From NCBI RefSeq assembly GCF_000378985.1, contig NZ_KB905370.1, positions 4,586,799-4,650,798 of the forward strand: a stretch of 64,000 nt of DNA, in the 5' to 3' direction. Below are positions 24,079 through 32,557 of the stretch, piece by piece. This DNA comes from Ensifer sp. BR816. GTDB lineage: Bacteria > Pseudomonadota > Alphaproteobacteria > Rhizobiales > Rhizobiaceae. Below the pieces are notes generated by a model. That model saw only the letters and a program-made list of their open reading frames with translations, made no database searches and was not told where the DNA came from. Numbering within the stretch: position 1 is the first letter of the stretch; each line of letters starts with the position of its first letter. The position numbers and the translations under genes are program-made.

Positions 24079-24768
24079 ATGACCCAATTTCGACCGAAGT
24101 ACGTCACCTTCGACTGCTACGGCACGCTCACAAATTTCGATATGGCCGGGGCTGCGCGGCGCGTCTACGGCGAGCGTCTCTCCCCAGAAGCGATGGCCGG
24201 CTTTGTCGAGGCCTTTAGAGGCTATCGCCTTGACGAGGTGTTAGGGCCATGGAAGCCTTTCCTCGAAGTGGTGCACAATTCCATCGAGCGCAGTTGCAAA
24301 CGCATCGGTATCCCGTTCAAACCCGAAGACGCGCAACGCATCTATGACGAAGTGCCAACCTGGGGTCCGCACCCGGACGTCCCGGCTGGCCTGTCCAGGG
24401 TGGCCGAGGAAATTCCGCTGGTCATCCTGTCGAACTCCATGAACAGCCTGATCATGTCGAACGTGGAAAAGCTGGGCGCGCCCATCCATATGGTGATCAC
24501 GGCAGAAGAAGTCGGGGCATACAAACCTCTGATGAAGGGCTTCGAATACATGCTCGACAAGCTCGGCTGCGGGCCCGAAGACATCACCCATGTGTCCTCA
24601 TCCTTCCGCTACGACCTGATGACCGCCTATGACCTGGGCATCAAGAGCAAGGTCTGGGTCAACCGCGGCCATGAGCCGGCCAATCCCTATTACGAATACA
24701 CCGAGATCAAGGATATCGGCGGGTTAGCCGCCGCCGTTGGCCTGGAGCCAGCCCTCAAGCGCGCCTGA
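24079..24768 (+). CDS. HAD type II (haloacid-dehalogenase-like) hydrolase (copy 1)
   Basis: The 229-residue protein starts MTQFRPKYVTFDCYGTLTNF; the aspartate in FDCYGTL is the HAD nucleophile. Motif II is VILSNSM, motif III the lysine in AYKPLMKGF and motif IV SSSFRYDLMTAYDLG. The segment WVNRGHEPANPYYEYTEI follows. The family includes L-2-haloacid dehalogenases and small-molecule phosphatases. It is divergent from the kinase/PLP operon and its paralogue at 25376 is in a matching cluster, so a phosphatase or hydrolase role in the same pathway is likely. The substrate is unknown. Confidence 0.85.
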   Translation: MTQFRPKYVTFDCYGTLTNFDMAGAARRVYGERLSPEAMAGFVEAFRGYRLDEVLGPWKPFLEVVHNSIERSCKRIGIPFKPEDAQRIYDEVPTWGPHPDVPAGLSRVAEEIPLVILSNSMNSLIMSNVEKLGAPIHMVITAEEVGAYKPLMKGFEYMLDKLGCGPEDITHVSSSFRYDLMTAYDLGIKSKVWVNRGHEPANPYYEYTEIKDIGGLAAAVGLEPALKRA

Positions 24769-25375
24769 AAAACCGGCGCTCAGGTGCTGTTGCTGTGATG
24801 GGAGCGGGCGGTTCATTCGCCCCTTCTCTTTACGTTTGAAGGGGAGCAAGCATGGCCTTTCGGGGCCCCTTCCGCACGAGTAACCTCCTGGCGACAGAGG
24901 ACAGTGTGATCCGGCGTGACGCAACGGCACATCGGGCTCGACGCGTTTGTTACGCGGCCGCTAGCGGTCGTCCGCGTAACATGCGGGAGTGACTGTGGGC
25001 CGATTTTCCAGTTCCCATCTATCCTGACAGCTCGACGGGTTCGCGGGTCTGTGGTGCGTAATGCCGGATACGGGCAGGACAGCATCGCCATCCAACCCGA
25101 ACGCCAACTCGTGTATAGCGCTCGAAGGCGGCGGGAGCGTCAGTGGATGTTGCGGGGCGGATATGCACGGCGGCATGTTCACTGGGAAATGGCGGCGCCG
25201 CCGTTCGACGTCTCGGCGGTGGGATCACCGTCCATGCGCAATCGAAAGGGCCGATCGGACTTCGAGGTCAGAATTTTCTGCTGACGAGCCGAGGAAATCG
25301 ACCGGTAGAGCGGCTGAGGCGAGCCTATGATTGCTCATAACGCAAACAGATCCCGCCAAGAAAAGGACGAAGCGC
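24769..25375. other. Intergenic region with duplicated debris
   Basis: The 607 bp between the two HAD genes hold a hairpin (GTTACGCGG at 24949-24957 paired with 24972-24980) and the deleted GNAT copy annotated separately (25029-25182). The rest shows no recognisable gene. Confidence 0.5.
25029..25182 (-). pseudogene. GNAT acetyltransferase, internally deleted copy
   Basis: On the minus strand this reads AAVHIRPATSTDAPAAFERY, the N-terminal of the GNAT protein at 18523-19050 (AAMHIRPASSADAPAV), joined to the 3' end and downstream flank of the same gene (the bases around the GCGCTATA stop and the following CGTATCCG segment, compare 18475-18535). About 450 bp of the gene is missing. It stands divergent to an intact HAD gene, the same arrangement as at 18.5-19.2 kb. 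Confidence 0.7.
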
Positions 25376-26044
25376 ATGACCACTTTCCGCCCGAAATACA
25401 TCACCTTCGACTGCCACGGCACGCTGATCAACTTTCAGATGGCGGAGGCGGCACGCGACCTTTACGGCGACCGAATGAGCGAGCAGAAGATGCTGCAGTT
25501 CATCGCGGACTTCTCGGCGTACCGACTCGATGAAGTCATGGCCGACTGGAAGCCCTATGCGGAGGTGGTTCATAACGCACTGGCGAGGACCTGCAAACGC
25601 AACGGCATCGACTTCAAAGACGAAGACGCCCAGATGGTATACGAACGCGTTCCCACGTGGGGGCCGCATCCGGACGTTCCGGCGGGCCTTGCCAAGGTGG
25701 CCAAGGAGATTCCGCTGGTCATCCTGTCAAATGCGATGAACTCGCAGATCATGTCCAACGTCGAGAAGCTCGGCGCGCCCTTCCATGCCGTTTACACCGC
25801 CGAACAGGCTCAGGCCTACAAGCCGCACTTCCGGGCCTTCGAATATTTGCTGGACATGCTTGGCTGCGGTCCGGAGGACATACTGCATTGCTCCTCCTCG
25901 TTCCGCTACGATCTGATGTCCGCACATGACCTCGGGATCAAGAACAAGGTTTGGGTCAATCGCGGCCACGAGCCGGCCAATCCCTATTACGGCTACACCG
26001 AGATCGCCGGCATCTCGGAATTGCCGGGCGTCGTCGGTCTCTGA
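25376..26044 (+). CDS. HAD type II hydrolase (copy 2)
   Basis: The 222-residue paralogue of the 24079 gene starts MTTFRPKYITFDCHGTLINF after AAGGAC. It keeps the nucleophile aspartate, LVILSNAMNS, AYKPHFRAFEYLL and CSSSFRYDLMSAHDLG. It is the first gene of a plus-strand run with a kinase, a class III PLP enzyme and an Lrp regulator. The tyrosine of the usual YGTL motif is histidine here, a change that might alter substrate choice. Confidence 0.85.
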   Translation: MTTFRPKYITFDCHGTLINFQMAEAARDLYGDRMSEQKMLQFIADFSAYRLDEVMADWKPYAEVVHNALARTCKRNGIDFKDEDAQMVYERVPTWGPHPDVPAGLAKVAKEIPLVILSNAMNSQIMSNVEKLGAPFHAVYTAEQAQAYKPHFRAFEYLLDMLGCGPEDILHCSSSFRYDLMSAHDLGIKNKVWVNRGHEPANPYYGYTEIAGISELPGVVGL

Positions 26045-26314
26045 GGAAGTCCGAATACATTTGAAAATCTCTCTTCCAGCGGCCCGATAACGAGCCTCGG
26101 TTTGCCCGAGTGTCGAGGGGCTGAGGGGGCGATTACGTGCCGCCTCGTTCGGCAATGGCATCACGAGCCCGGCGCCGATGAGGTAACTTCCGGAACCGGG
26201 ACCGAGACAATCGTGCTGAAGGCGGGGATTGTGGTTCCCCGCCATCAGCAGCAAACGCCCGGCCTTTACGCGGGGCGCCGCGGACTGGACGCAATCTCAA
26301 CGGTCGCATTTCGG
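26045..26314. other. Intergenic region, no gene seen
   Basis: About 270 bp lie between the HAD and kinase genes. The kinase frame is open through part of it but the codons lack family similarity. I see no clear operator. Confidence 0.3.
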
Positions 26315-27454
26315 ATGAACATGCCGCCCGCTCCAAACAGTGCGAGGGTCTCAATCTTGGGTGCTTGTAACGATACGGCTCCAGACAACGGCGAGGGTCA
26401 TTTCGACGGCACCCAGCTGGTCTGCGCGCCCTTCACCGAAGCATATTTTGGGGCCGCCGCCGCTATTCTGGCGACAAAGCCAAGCCCTGCGGAAGCACGC
26501 GACCTGGGCGAGCTGCTCCTGCGCCACTACGGATTGACGGGAACGCTCAGGGTTCTGTCCTCGGAAGTCGAGTGTACCGCAGAGGTCGCACTGTCGAACG
26601 GCGATCGGTTGATCCTCAAAACGTCAGCGCGGCCGGAAGGACGAGACAGTTTCCGCTTCCAGGCTGCGGCTCTTTCAGGGCTGGAAGGTGCTTGCGGTTT
26701 CGCAGCACCTCATATCGTGCGTACCGGCGGGGGTACGCTGATGTTCGAAGAGGAGGATATTTGCGGCTACCTGCAGACCCGACTTTCGGGGGTGCCGCTG
26801 CACCAGGCGAACGTAAATCCGGAGGTCCTTAACCGGGTCGGCCAGGCGCTTGGTAGGCTCAGTTTGGCTCTCGAGCCTCTGAGATTGCCCGCTATGCACC
26901 GCCCGATCCTCTGGCATGTCGGATGCTGGCCGAGGCTAATGGAACTGGAGAAGCACCTGCCATCGGGACCCGTTGCAGAATCCGTGCGTGTTGCCATGCG
27001 CGACTACGTCGAGCTTATCGAGCCGCAACTGCGCGAGATAGCATGGCAGGTCACGCACAATGACCCCAACCCGTTCAACACACTCCTGACCGAGGATGGT
27101 GTCGCGTTCATTGATTTCGGCGACGGCTGCTGGGCCCCGCGCATTCAGGATCTCGCGATTGCGGCGAGCCACATGGTGACGGATCCGTCTCTGGCTCTGG
27201 GCGGCGCAGAAAGTCTCATCGCCGGTTATGCCGCCGTGCTTCCACTTTCCGCGCTTGAGGCGAAACTGCTCGTCGGGCTGATAAGGGCGCGGCAGGGCGC
27301 CCTCACCCTGATCAACTACTGGCGGGCGGACCTGTTTCCGGCCGAGTCAGCGTATATCAAAAAGAACGTGGCCCGAGCCGAACACGGACTCTCTATCCTA
27401 TCGGCGCTAGGCGTTGAGGAGGCCGAGATGGCCGTGCGTCGCGTGCTGCCTTAG
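26315..27454 (+). CDS. APH-family small-molecule kinase, hydroxylysine-kinase-like (copy 2)
   Basis: From ATG 26315 (MNMPPAPNSARVSIL) the product has 379 residues; upstream frame extension is not supported. It has the ATP-lysine region RLILKTSARPEGRDSFRFQ, YLQTRLSGVPLHQANV, the catalytic loop THNDPNPFNTLL and metal motif AFIDFGDGC. The C-terminal INYWRADLFPAESAYIKKN matches the tail of copy 1 (CWRAEIFPENSRYILRN). The kinase looks active. It precedes its PLP partner by about 100 bp. Confidence 0.82.
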   Translation: MNMPPAPNSARVSILGACNDTAPDNGEGHFDGTQLVCAPFTEAYFGAAAAILATKPSPAEARDLGELLLRHYGLTGTLRVLSSEVECTAEVALSNGDRLILKTSARPEGRDSFRFQAAALSGLEGACGFAAPHIVRTGGGTLMFEEEDICGYLQTRLSGVPLHQANVNPEVLNRVGQALGRLSLALEPLRLPAMHRPILWHVGCWPRLMELEKHLPSGPVAESVRVAMRDYVELIEPQLREIAWQVTHNDPNPFNTLLTEDGVAFIDFGDGCWAPRIQDLAIAASHMVTDPSLALGGAESLIAGYAAVLPLSALEAKLLVGLIRARQGALTLINYWRADLFPAESAYIKKNVARAEHGLSILSALGVEEAEMAVRRVLP

Positions 27455-27558
27455 CCCGGCGTTGCTGGAGGCACTCGGAGTGTTTGGTCACTCGCCTTGG
27501 AAATCAGTACGGTAACTCGCGACCTTCTCGCGCAAGGAAAGTTAAGCAGGATCAAGCT

Positions 27559-28893
27559 ATGTCCACAGATCTCATGCCCAACCGCTACACTCCCGGTGAA
27601 GCTGACGTTCCTCAGCGTGAGTCCGAGCTGATTGCCCGCCGCGACAGAGTATTAGGCTCCTCCTATCGGCTCCAATATCGCCGACCAGTCCATTTCGTTC
27701 GCGGCGAAGGCATGTGGCTCTACGACCCGGACGAACGTCGCTATCTGGATTTCTACAACAATGTGCCCTCTCTCGGGCATTGCAATCCAGAGATCAACGC
27801 CGCCATGGCAGAACAAGCCGGCCGAATTAGCGCAAATACCCGCTATCTCGAACCGAGGCTTGTCGACTATGCCGAACGGCTCGTGGCTACCTTTCCCCAG
27901 GAGTTGGGCCGCGTTGTCTTTACCTGCACGGGAAGCGAATCGAACGATCTGGCGCTCCGGATCGCCCGGCTGGCAAGCGGTAATGAGGGCGTGATCGTCT
28001 CGTCATACGCATATCACGGAACAAGCGCGGCCACGGCGATGGTGTCGCCCAATTTGGGTGATGCCGTCAGGCTCAGCCCTTCCGTGCGCATGGTGTCTCT
28101 ACCGGGTCCGGCAGGCATTGCGGAATCACAGGCAGCGGATTTCTTTGAAGCGCAGGTGCGAGCCGCCATTACAGACCTGAACCGGCGTGGCATTGGCGTC
28201 GCGGCCCTGCTCATCGACAGTATTTTTTCGAGCGACGGCGTCTGGGTGGACCCGCCTGGCTTCATCGCCGGCGGCGTCAGGGCGGTGAGGGAGGCGGGTG
28301 GCCTCCTCATTGCCGATGAAGTTCAGCCGGGATTTGGACGAACGGGCACACACATGTGGGGTTTTGGGCGGCACGAAGTTGTTCCGGACCTCGTTACCCT
28401 CGGCAAGCCCATGGGCAACGGATTTCCAATCGGCGCGGTCGTCGGCCGTAAGGCACCGATGGATCGCTTTGGCGCCACTGCCCGGTACTCGAACACCTTC
28501 GGCGGCAATACCGTCGGGATCGCGGCGGCTGACGCCGTCCTGACAATCTTGCAAAGGGATCGGATCCGCGAGCATGCGCACGCCATGAGTGAGCGCCTGA
28601 GGCTGGGGTTGGAGCATCTTGCCAAGCTGCACCCCGGCATTCGCGGTATTCGAAATGCCGGGCTGTTCTTCGGCATCGACATCGGATTGGATGGAGCGGG
28701 AGAGGCCAGCCGGCGCGCCATGGCTTTGGATATCGTAAACCTGATGCGTGACGATGGCGTTTTGATCAGTACGACGGGCGCCAACGAGGATACGCTGAAG
28801 GTGCGCCCGCCGCTGATTTGCCAGGCGGAGCATGTGGACCGGTTCCTCGAAGCCATGGAGTGCGCGCTCAAGAAGGCCGTCGCACAGGTGTAA
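27559..28893 (+). CDS. Class III PLP enzyme, AGXT2L-like phospho-lyase type (copy 2)
   Basis: This 444-residue protein starts MSTDLMPNRYTPGEADVPQR after AGGATCAAGCT. It has LDFYNNVPSLGHCNPEIN, ISANTRYLEPRLVDYAERL, TCTGSESNDLALRIARL, YAYHGTSAATAMVSPN, LIADEVQPGFGRTG and the lysine in TLGKPMGNGFP. It is the paralogue of the enzyme at 21081 and shares the phospho-lyase-like NTRYL and NDLALRIAR features. With the upstream kinase it would convert a phosphorylated amino alcohol or hydroxy-amino acid to an aldehyde, ammonia and phosphate. An aminotransferase function is the alternative. Confidence 0.8.
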   Translation: MSTDLMPNRYTPGEADVPQRESELIARRDRVLGSSYRLQYRRPVHFVRGEGMWLYDPDERRYLDFYNNVPSLGHCNPEINAAMAEQAGRISANTRYLEPRLVDYAERLVATFPQELGRVVFTCTGSESNDLALRIARLASGNEGVIVSSYAYHGTSAATAMVSPNLGDAVRLSPSVRMVSLPGPAGIAESQAADFFEAQVRAAITDLNRRGIGVAALLIDSIFSSDGVWVDPPGFIAGGVRAVREAGGLLIADEVQPGFGRTGTHMWGFGRHEVVPDLVTLGKPMGNGFPIGAVVGRKAPMDRFGATARYSNTFGGNTVGIAAADAVLTILQRDRIREHAHAMSERLRLGLEHLAKLHPGIRGIRNAGLFFGIDIGLDGAGEASRRAMALDIVNLMRDDGVLISTTGANEDTLKVRPPLICQAEHVDRFLEAMECALKKAVAQV

Positions 28894-28963
28894 CTAGGCT
28901 GTCTTGGCGGCCGAATTTACCGGATCCCGGGCTCGAGCGATCCTCATAAGCGAAAGTAAGTCC

Positions 28964-29440
28964 ATGAAACTCGATCGGATCGACGTCAAGATACTGCACG
29001 TGCTGCAGCAGAATGGCCGAATGACGAATGTGGAACTTTCGGAGGTGGTGAACCTATCGCCGAGCCCGTGCCTCATGCGCGTGAAGAAGCTGCAGTCGGA
29101 GGGCTATATTGAGGGCTATTCGGCGCGGATCAATGTCGCCAAGTTGGGGCAGACGTTAACGGTGTTCACGGAGGTCACGCTCAAGAACCACCGGCAGACC
29201 GACTTTGCACGCTTCCTCGCCGCCGTTGAGAAGATCGATCAACTGATCGAGTGCCATGTGGTCTCGGGTGGCTACGACTACCTCCTGAAATTCGTTACTG
29301 CCGGGATCAGCGAATATCAAGAGATCATGGAACGGCTCGTCGAGTTGGACGTCGGCATAGACAAATATTTCAGCTTCGTCGTGTTGAAATCGCCGGTGGT
29401 GAAGGGGCATCTGCCGCTAACAAACCTGTTTCGGCCATAG
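28964..29440 (+). CDS. Lrp/AsnC-family regulator (DoeX-like, paralogue 2)
   Basis: The 158-residue protein starts MKLDRIDVKILHVLQQNGRM and ends LPLTNLFRP. It has the winged helix NVELSEVVNLSPSPCLMRVKKL and the RAM domain with CHVVSGGYDYLLKFVTAGISEY. It lies 70 bp after the PLP enzyme gene on the same strand and is probably the local regulator of module 2. It is closely related to the proteins at 19293 and 42741. Confidence 0.9.
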   Translation: MKLDRIDVKILHVLQQNGRMTNVELSEVVNLSPSPCLMRVKKLQSEGYIEGYSARINVAKLGQTLTVFTEVTLKNHRQTDFARFLAAVEKIDQLIECHVVSGGYDYLLKFVTAGISEYQEIMERLVELDVGIDKYFSFVVLKSPVVKGHLPLTNLFRP

Positions 29441-29511
29441 ATCTCATCAACATTTCGCCTGCTCCGACTGGACTGCGGGCGTTTCGATCTCGAGCGAGAA
29501 GGCGCGCCGCC

Positions 29512-29608
29512 ATGAAATTCCTCTCCTACTGGCACGACACCGCCCCGGCCCTTTGGCGGGGCCGCGGAGCGTCCGGTCAATGGCCATTACGACGTCGCAG
29601 TGATCGGG
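29512..29608 (+). pseudogene. FAD-dependent oxidoreductase, N-terminal remnant
   Basis: ATG 29512 encodes MKFLSYWHDTAP, then a frameshift leads to FGGAAERPVNGHYDVAVIG, the start of an FAD Rossmann domain of the glycine/D-amino-acid oxidase type, before the sequence breaks off. Only about 32 codons survive next to the stop of the convergent TIM-barrel gene. Confidence 0.6.
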
Positions 29609-29617
29609 CATTCTCCG

Positions 29618-30316
29618 TTATTGCGCGGCTAGCGCTTTCGCCTGGTTCTTTATGGAAGTGATAGTCAGGAGCTGATGCGTCAAGCCTGGAACGGCTGCAG
29701 GGAAGCGGCCTTCGAGAGCGGCGGTGCCAACGGTGAAGCCGGCCGCCCGGCCGCTGACGACAGCGTGGATGCGCTCGGCGCGGTCGATCGAACCTGCGAC
29801 GATGACGGGCTTGGCGACGGCGCCGCAGACGGCGCGGATGAGGTTAGCGACATCCACATCGGCTCGATAGGCGAGGAGATCGAGGCCGTGCACGCCCTCG
29901 CGGGCGGCAAGCTCTTTTGCGCTTGCAACGATCTCCGCCTGGGAACCCTCCAGAACGCTGGGATGGCCCGCGATGCGGCCGGGGAAGGGGTAGTAGCGGA
30001 TACCACTTCCCTTGAGGAGGGGAAGGACGTCGTCGACATGGGTACCGCCAAGCAGATAGTCGACGCCGAGCGTGAGGCCGGCGAGCACCGACTCGATTTC
30101 GCTGGCCCGGTCGAGTGAAACCACTTCGAGATAACTCTTCGCGCCTGCGGCCCGGATTTCCCGGTTAAGCTCGGAAAGCACCTCGAAGGGCAGGCCGATA
30201 TCCTTGAAGCCGATATGACGGACACCTGCAGACAGCACCAGGGGAAGCTGCGCCAGCGCATCCGGGATCGTCCGGTCGTTGCGGGTCAGCATGAAGATGA
30301 AATCGAGGGGGGTCAT
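29618..30316 (-). CDS. HisA/TIM-barrel-like protein of unknown function
   Basis: From ATG 30316 (AGGAG seven bases upstream) the 232-residue product reads MTPLDFIFMLTRNDRTIPDA. Repeated beta-strand/phosphate-loop patterns (VRHIGFKDIGLP, GVDYLLGGTHVDD, YYPFPGRIAGHP, KPVIVAGSIDRAERI, GFTVGTAALEG) point to a HisA-like (beta/alpha)8 barrel with a C-terminal phosphate-binding site. It is the third gene of the DUF1537 kinase-PdxA2 operon, so it may act on a phosphorylated C3 or C4 product, as an isomerase or aldolase. I do not know a described function for this combination. Confidence 0.75.
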   Translation of the reverse strand: MTPLDFIFMLTRNDRTIPDALAQLPLVLSAGVRHIGFKDIGLPFEVLSELNREIRAAGAKSYLEVVSLDRASEIESVLAGLTLGVDYLLGGTHVDDVLPLLKGSGIRYYPFPGRIAGHPSVLEGSQAEIVASAKELAAREGVHGLDLLAYRADVDVANLIRAVCGAVAKPVIVAGSIDRAERIHAVVSGRAAGFTVGTAALEGRFPAAVPGLTHQLLTITSIKNQAKALAAQ

Positions 30317-30317
30317 G

Positions 30318-31316
30318 TCAATTCTCCTGGTCACATGGCGCCTTCGCCAGTCGGCGGGCGTAATCGATCGCTGTTTCGAGGCTCCTCGGATCGGCAATGC
30401 CACGGCCGGCGATGTCGAAGGCGGTGCCGTGGTCAGGGCTTGTGCGCACGAAGGGCAGGCCGAGCGTGATGTTCACGCCCCTTTCCAGACCGAGATATTT
30501 GACCGGGATCAGCCCCTGGTCGTGATACTGCGCGACGACCACGTCGAAGCGGCCATTTCGCGCCTGCATGAAAACCGTATCGCCGGGCCAGGGGCCGCTC
30601 GCGTCTATGCCTTCGGCTCGGGCTGCCGCGATGGCGGGCGCGATGATCCGGATTTCCTCGTCTCCGAAGAGACCGCCTTCGCCGGCATGCGGATTGAGCC
30701 CTGCAACGGCGATGCGGGGGCGGCCGATTCCCAACGCACGACCCCCTTGGTGGGCGAGGCGTATCGCAGACATCTGTGCCGGAAAATCCGCCCGGCGGAT
30801 CGCGTCTGCCAGCGAACAGTGGATCGTTACCAGAACGGTGCGAATATCGTCATTGGCGAGCATCATCGCCACCCGCCTGGCGCCGCCTTTTTCCGCGAGG
30901 ATTTCCGTGTGGCCGGGGTAGGGAAGCCCTGCAGCGGCGAGCGCCTCCTTGTGGATCGGCGCCGTCACCATGCCGGCGACTTTGCCCGCCCTGGCGAAAT
31001 CGATCGCTGCAACGACGGCATCATAGGCCATGCGGCCGCTGGCGGCGCTCACCCTGCCGAGTTCGGGTGGGGTTTCGATGCGGGAGGCGGCGAGGATATT
31101 CAGGGCGCCATCCGGCTTCGCGTCGGCGATGTCATGGATCTCGTTCAGTTGCAGACCGCCGCCGAGGCTGGCGATGGCCTTCGTCATCACGGCCGGATCG
31201 CCGATGACGACGCTGCGACGGAGGTCGGTGCGGGCAAGCATCGTCTTTGCCACGATCTCCGGCCCGATGCCGGATGGATCGCCCATGGTGACGGCGAGCG
31301 GCAGGGAGGCGTTCAT
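30318..31316 (-). CDS. PdxA2-type 4-phospho-threonate/erythronate dehydrogenase
   Basis: The 332-residue protein begins MNASLPLAVTMGDPSGIGPE, the PdxA family start, and contains GMVTAPIHKEAL, PGHTEIL (metal histidine), HCSLADAIRRADF, AGLNPHAGEGGLFGDEE and AQYHDQGLIPVKYL. Stand-alone PdxA2 enzymes next to DUF1537 kinases oxidise and decarboxylate 4-phospho-D-threonate or -erythronate to dihydroxyacetone phosphate. The start overlaps the kinase stop by 4 bp. A duplicate vitamin B6 PdxA is less likely in this context. Confidence 0.88.
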   Translation of the reverse strand: MNASLPLAVTMGDPSGIGPEIVAKTMLARTDLRRSVVIGDPAVMTKAIASLGGGLQLNEIHDIADAKPDGALNILAASRIETPPELGRVSAASGRMAYDAVVAAIDFARAGKVAGMVTAPIHKEALAAAGLPYPGHTEILAEKGGARRVAMMLANDDIRTVLVTIHCSLADAIRRADFPAQMSAIRLAHQGGRALGIGRPRIAVAGLNPHAGEGGLFGDEEIRIIAPAIAAARAEGIDASGPWPGDTVFMQARNGRFDVVVAQYHDQGLIPVKYLGLERGVNITLGLPFVRTSPDHGTAFDIAGRGIADPRSLETAIDYARRLAKAPCDQEN

Positions 31317-32482
31317 GCGGGCTCCTTTCCAAGTCGGCGAATGGTGTCGGCGGCATTGTGCAGCGTCATGGCGGAACCGAAGCCGCCTGCCTTCATGGCG
31401 AGCAGCTTCATTCGTCCATCGGCAAGACGAGCGCAGCCGAGGGGAAACCCGGGCTCGAGTTCGCGAATCAAATCGAAAGCGTGAATGGAGAGCCGGTCCA
31501 AAAGGGCGTGCATCGTTTCTCCGCCCGTTGCGACGACGGCGTCGTACCGATGCCGGGATAAAGCCATCTCTGCCTCGTCCACCAGGGTGGCGAGAGCCTG
31601 CGCCGGGTCGCTGGTGCGGATGTGCGGCGTACGGAGGCAGACGACAGGCGCTGCCTCGTCGAGATCCGTCGCACGCATTGCGACCGAAGCGCCTGTCGCG
31701 GCCAACGTTTCGCACTGCGAATGGCTGACATGGTTTGCGCTGCCGACAAGCACGAGAACACGGCGCGGCGTAGCTTCGGGCGTGAAGGTGTGCTGGCCTG
31801 TGCGCCGCTCGACCACCGTGGCCAGCGCCTCCGCCATGCCTGGCGAGCCGACCCACAGCACCGGGCCGTGCTTCTGGATCTCCGCAACCCGACGATTCAG
31901 CATCACCTGGTCGCATGCATCGACGATGACCACCGGAGCGTCGCCAATGGCCTTGCCGATCGCGCCGTCCTCCGTGTGCGCAGAAATTCTAGCGATGCGG
32001 CCGAGGCTGGGCTCGATCAAGTCTTCGATGCGCGACGTGTGGGCGGGATGGACAGGGTCGCGGCTGTACGCCGTTTGGGCAACCGGCTGGCCGTGCAGAA
32101 GCTGAATCCCGTCGATCGTCGTGCGCCCGGCAGCGGGAAAGGCAGGTGCGATCACCAAACGTGGCCGGCCGCTGGCCGCAAATGCTGCGGCCATTTCCAC
32201 GCGGATGTGGCCACGCAGGGTGGAGTCGACCGTCTTATACAGGAACGGCCTGTCTGCAAGCGTCGTCACCGCCTGGCGCGTCACATGTGTTGCTGCGGTT
32301 TCATCGAGCGTGCGGCTGCCGGTGTCGATGGAGACGAGACTGGCGTGGGTATCGTCCGGTCCAACTCTGCAGATGCGGGGGACATAGCCGCGTTCTAGGA
32401 AAGCAATTGCCCCGTCCGCCGCGCTAGTCAGGTCGTCCGCGACGACGCCAATGTGTTTGATTTTGTCAACGGTTTCTACCAT
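31313..32482 (-). CDS. DUF1537 four-carbon acid sugar kinase
   Basis: The 389-residue protein shows the family's N-terminal IKHIGVVADDLTSAADGAIAF, DTGSRTLDETAA, FLYKTVDSTLRGHIRVEM (conserved K-x-x-D-S-T-x-R-G), the central RLVIAPAFPAAGRTTIDGIQ, and C-terminal ATP-binding VVATGGETMHALL. Such kinases phosphorylate D-threonate, D-erythronate or related C4 sugar acids. It is the first gene of the kinase-PdxA2-TIM barrel operon, divergent from a LysR regulator. Confidence 0.9.
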   Translation of the reverse strand: MVETVDKIKHIGVVADDLTSAADGAIAFLERGYVPRICRVGPDDTHASLVSIDTGSRTLDETAATHVTRQAVTTLADRPFLYKTVDSTLRGHIRVEMAAAFAASGRPRLVIAPAFPAAGRTTIDGIQLLHGQPVAQTAYSRDPVHPAHTSRIEDLIEPSLGRIARISAHTEDGAIGKAIGDAPVVIVDACDQVMLNRRVAEIQKHGPVLWVGSPGMAEALATVVERRTGQHTFTPEATPRRVLVLVGSANHVSHSQCETLAATGASVAMRATDLDEAAPVVCLRTPHIRTSDPAQALATLVDEAEMALSRHRYDAVVATGGETMHALLDRLSIHAFDLIRELEPGFPLGCARLADGRMKLLAMKAGGFGSAMTLHNAADTIRRLGKEPA

Positions 32483-32557
32483 GACCTCAAGCTATGCTTT
32501 GAGTTTCGAAAAGAAAATCGATATGATTTCACGTATATTGGTGATAGATTGTCACCG

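Noticed and set aside
23756..24082. 108-codon open frame in the kinase/HAD gap
   Set aside because: No ribosome site, no recognisable motif, and it contains the inverted operator-like site; treated as non-coding.
22460..27454. Aminoglycoside resistance phosphotransferases
   Set aside because: The two APH-fold kinases are each paired with a PLP enzyme and HAD gene in catabolic operons, which fits metabolic kinases better than resistance genes.
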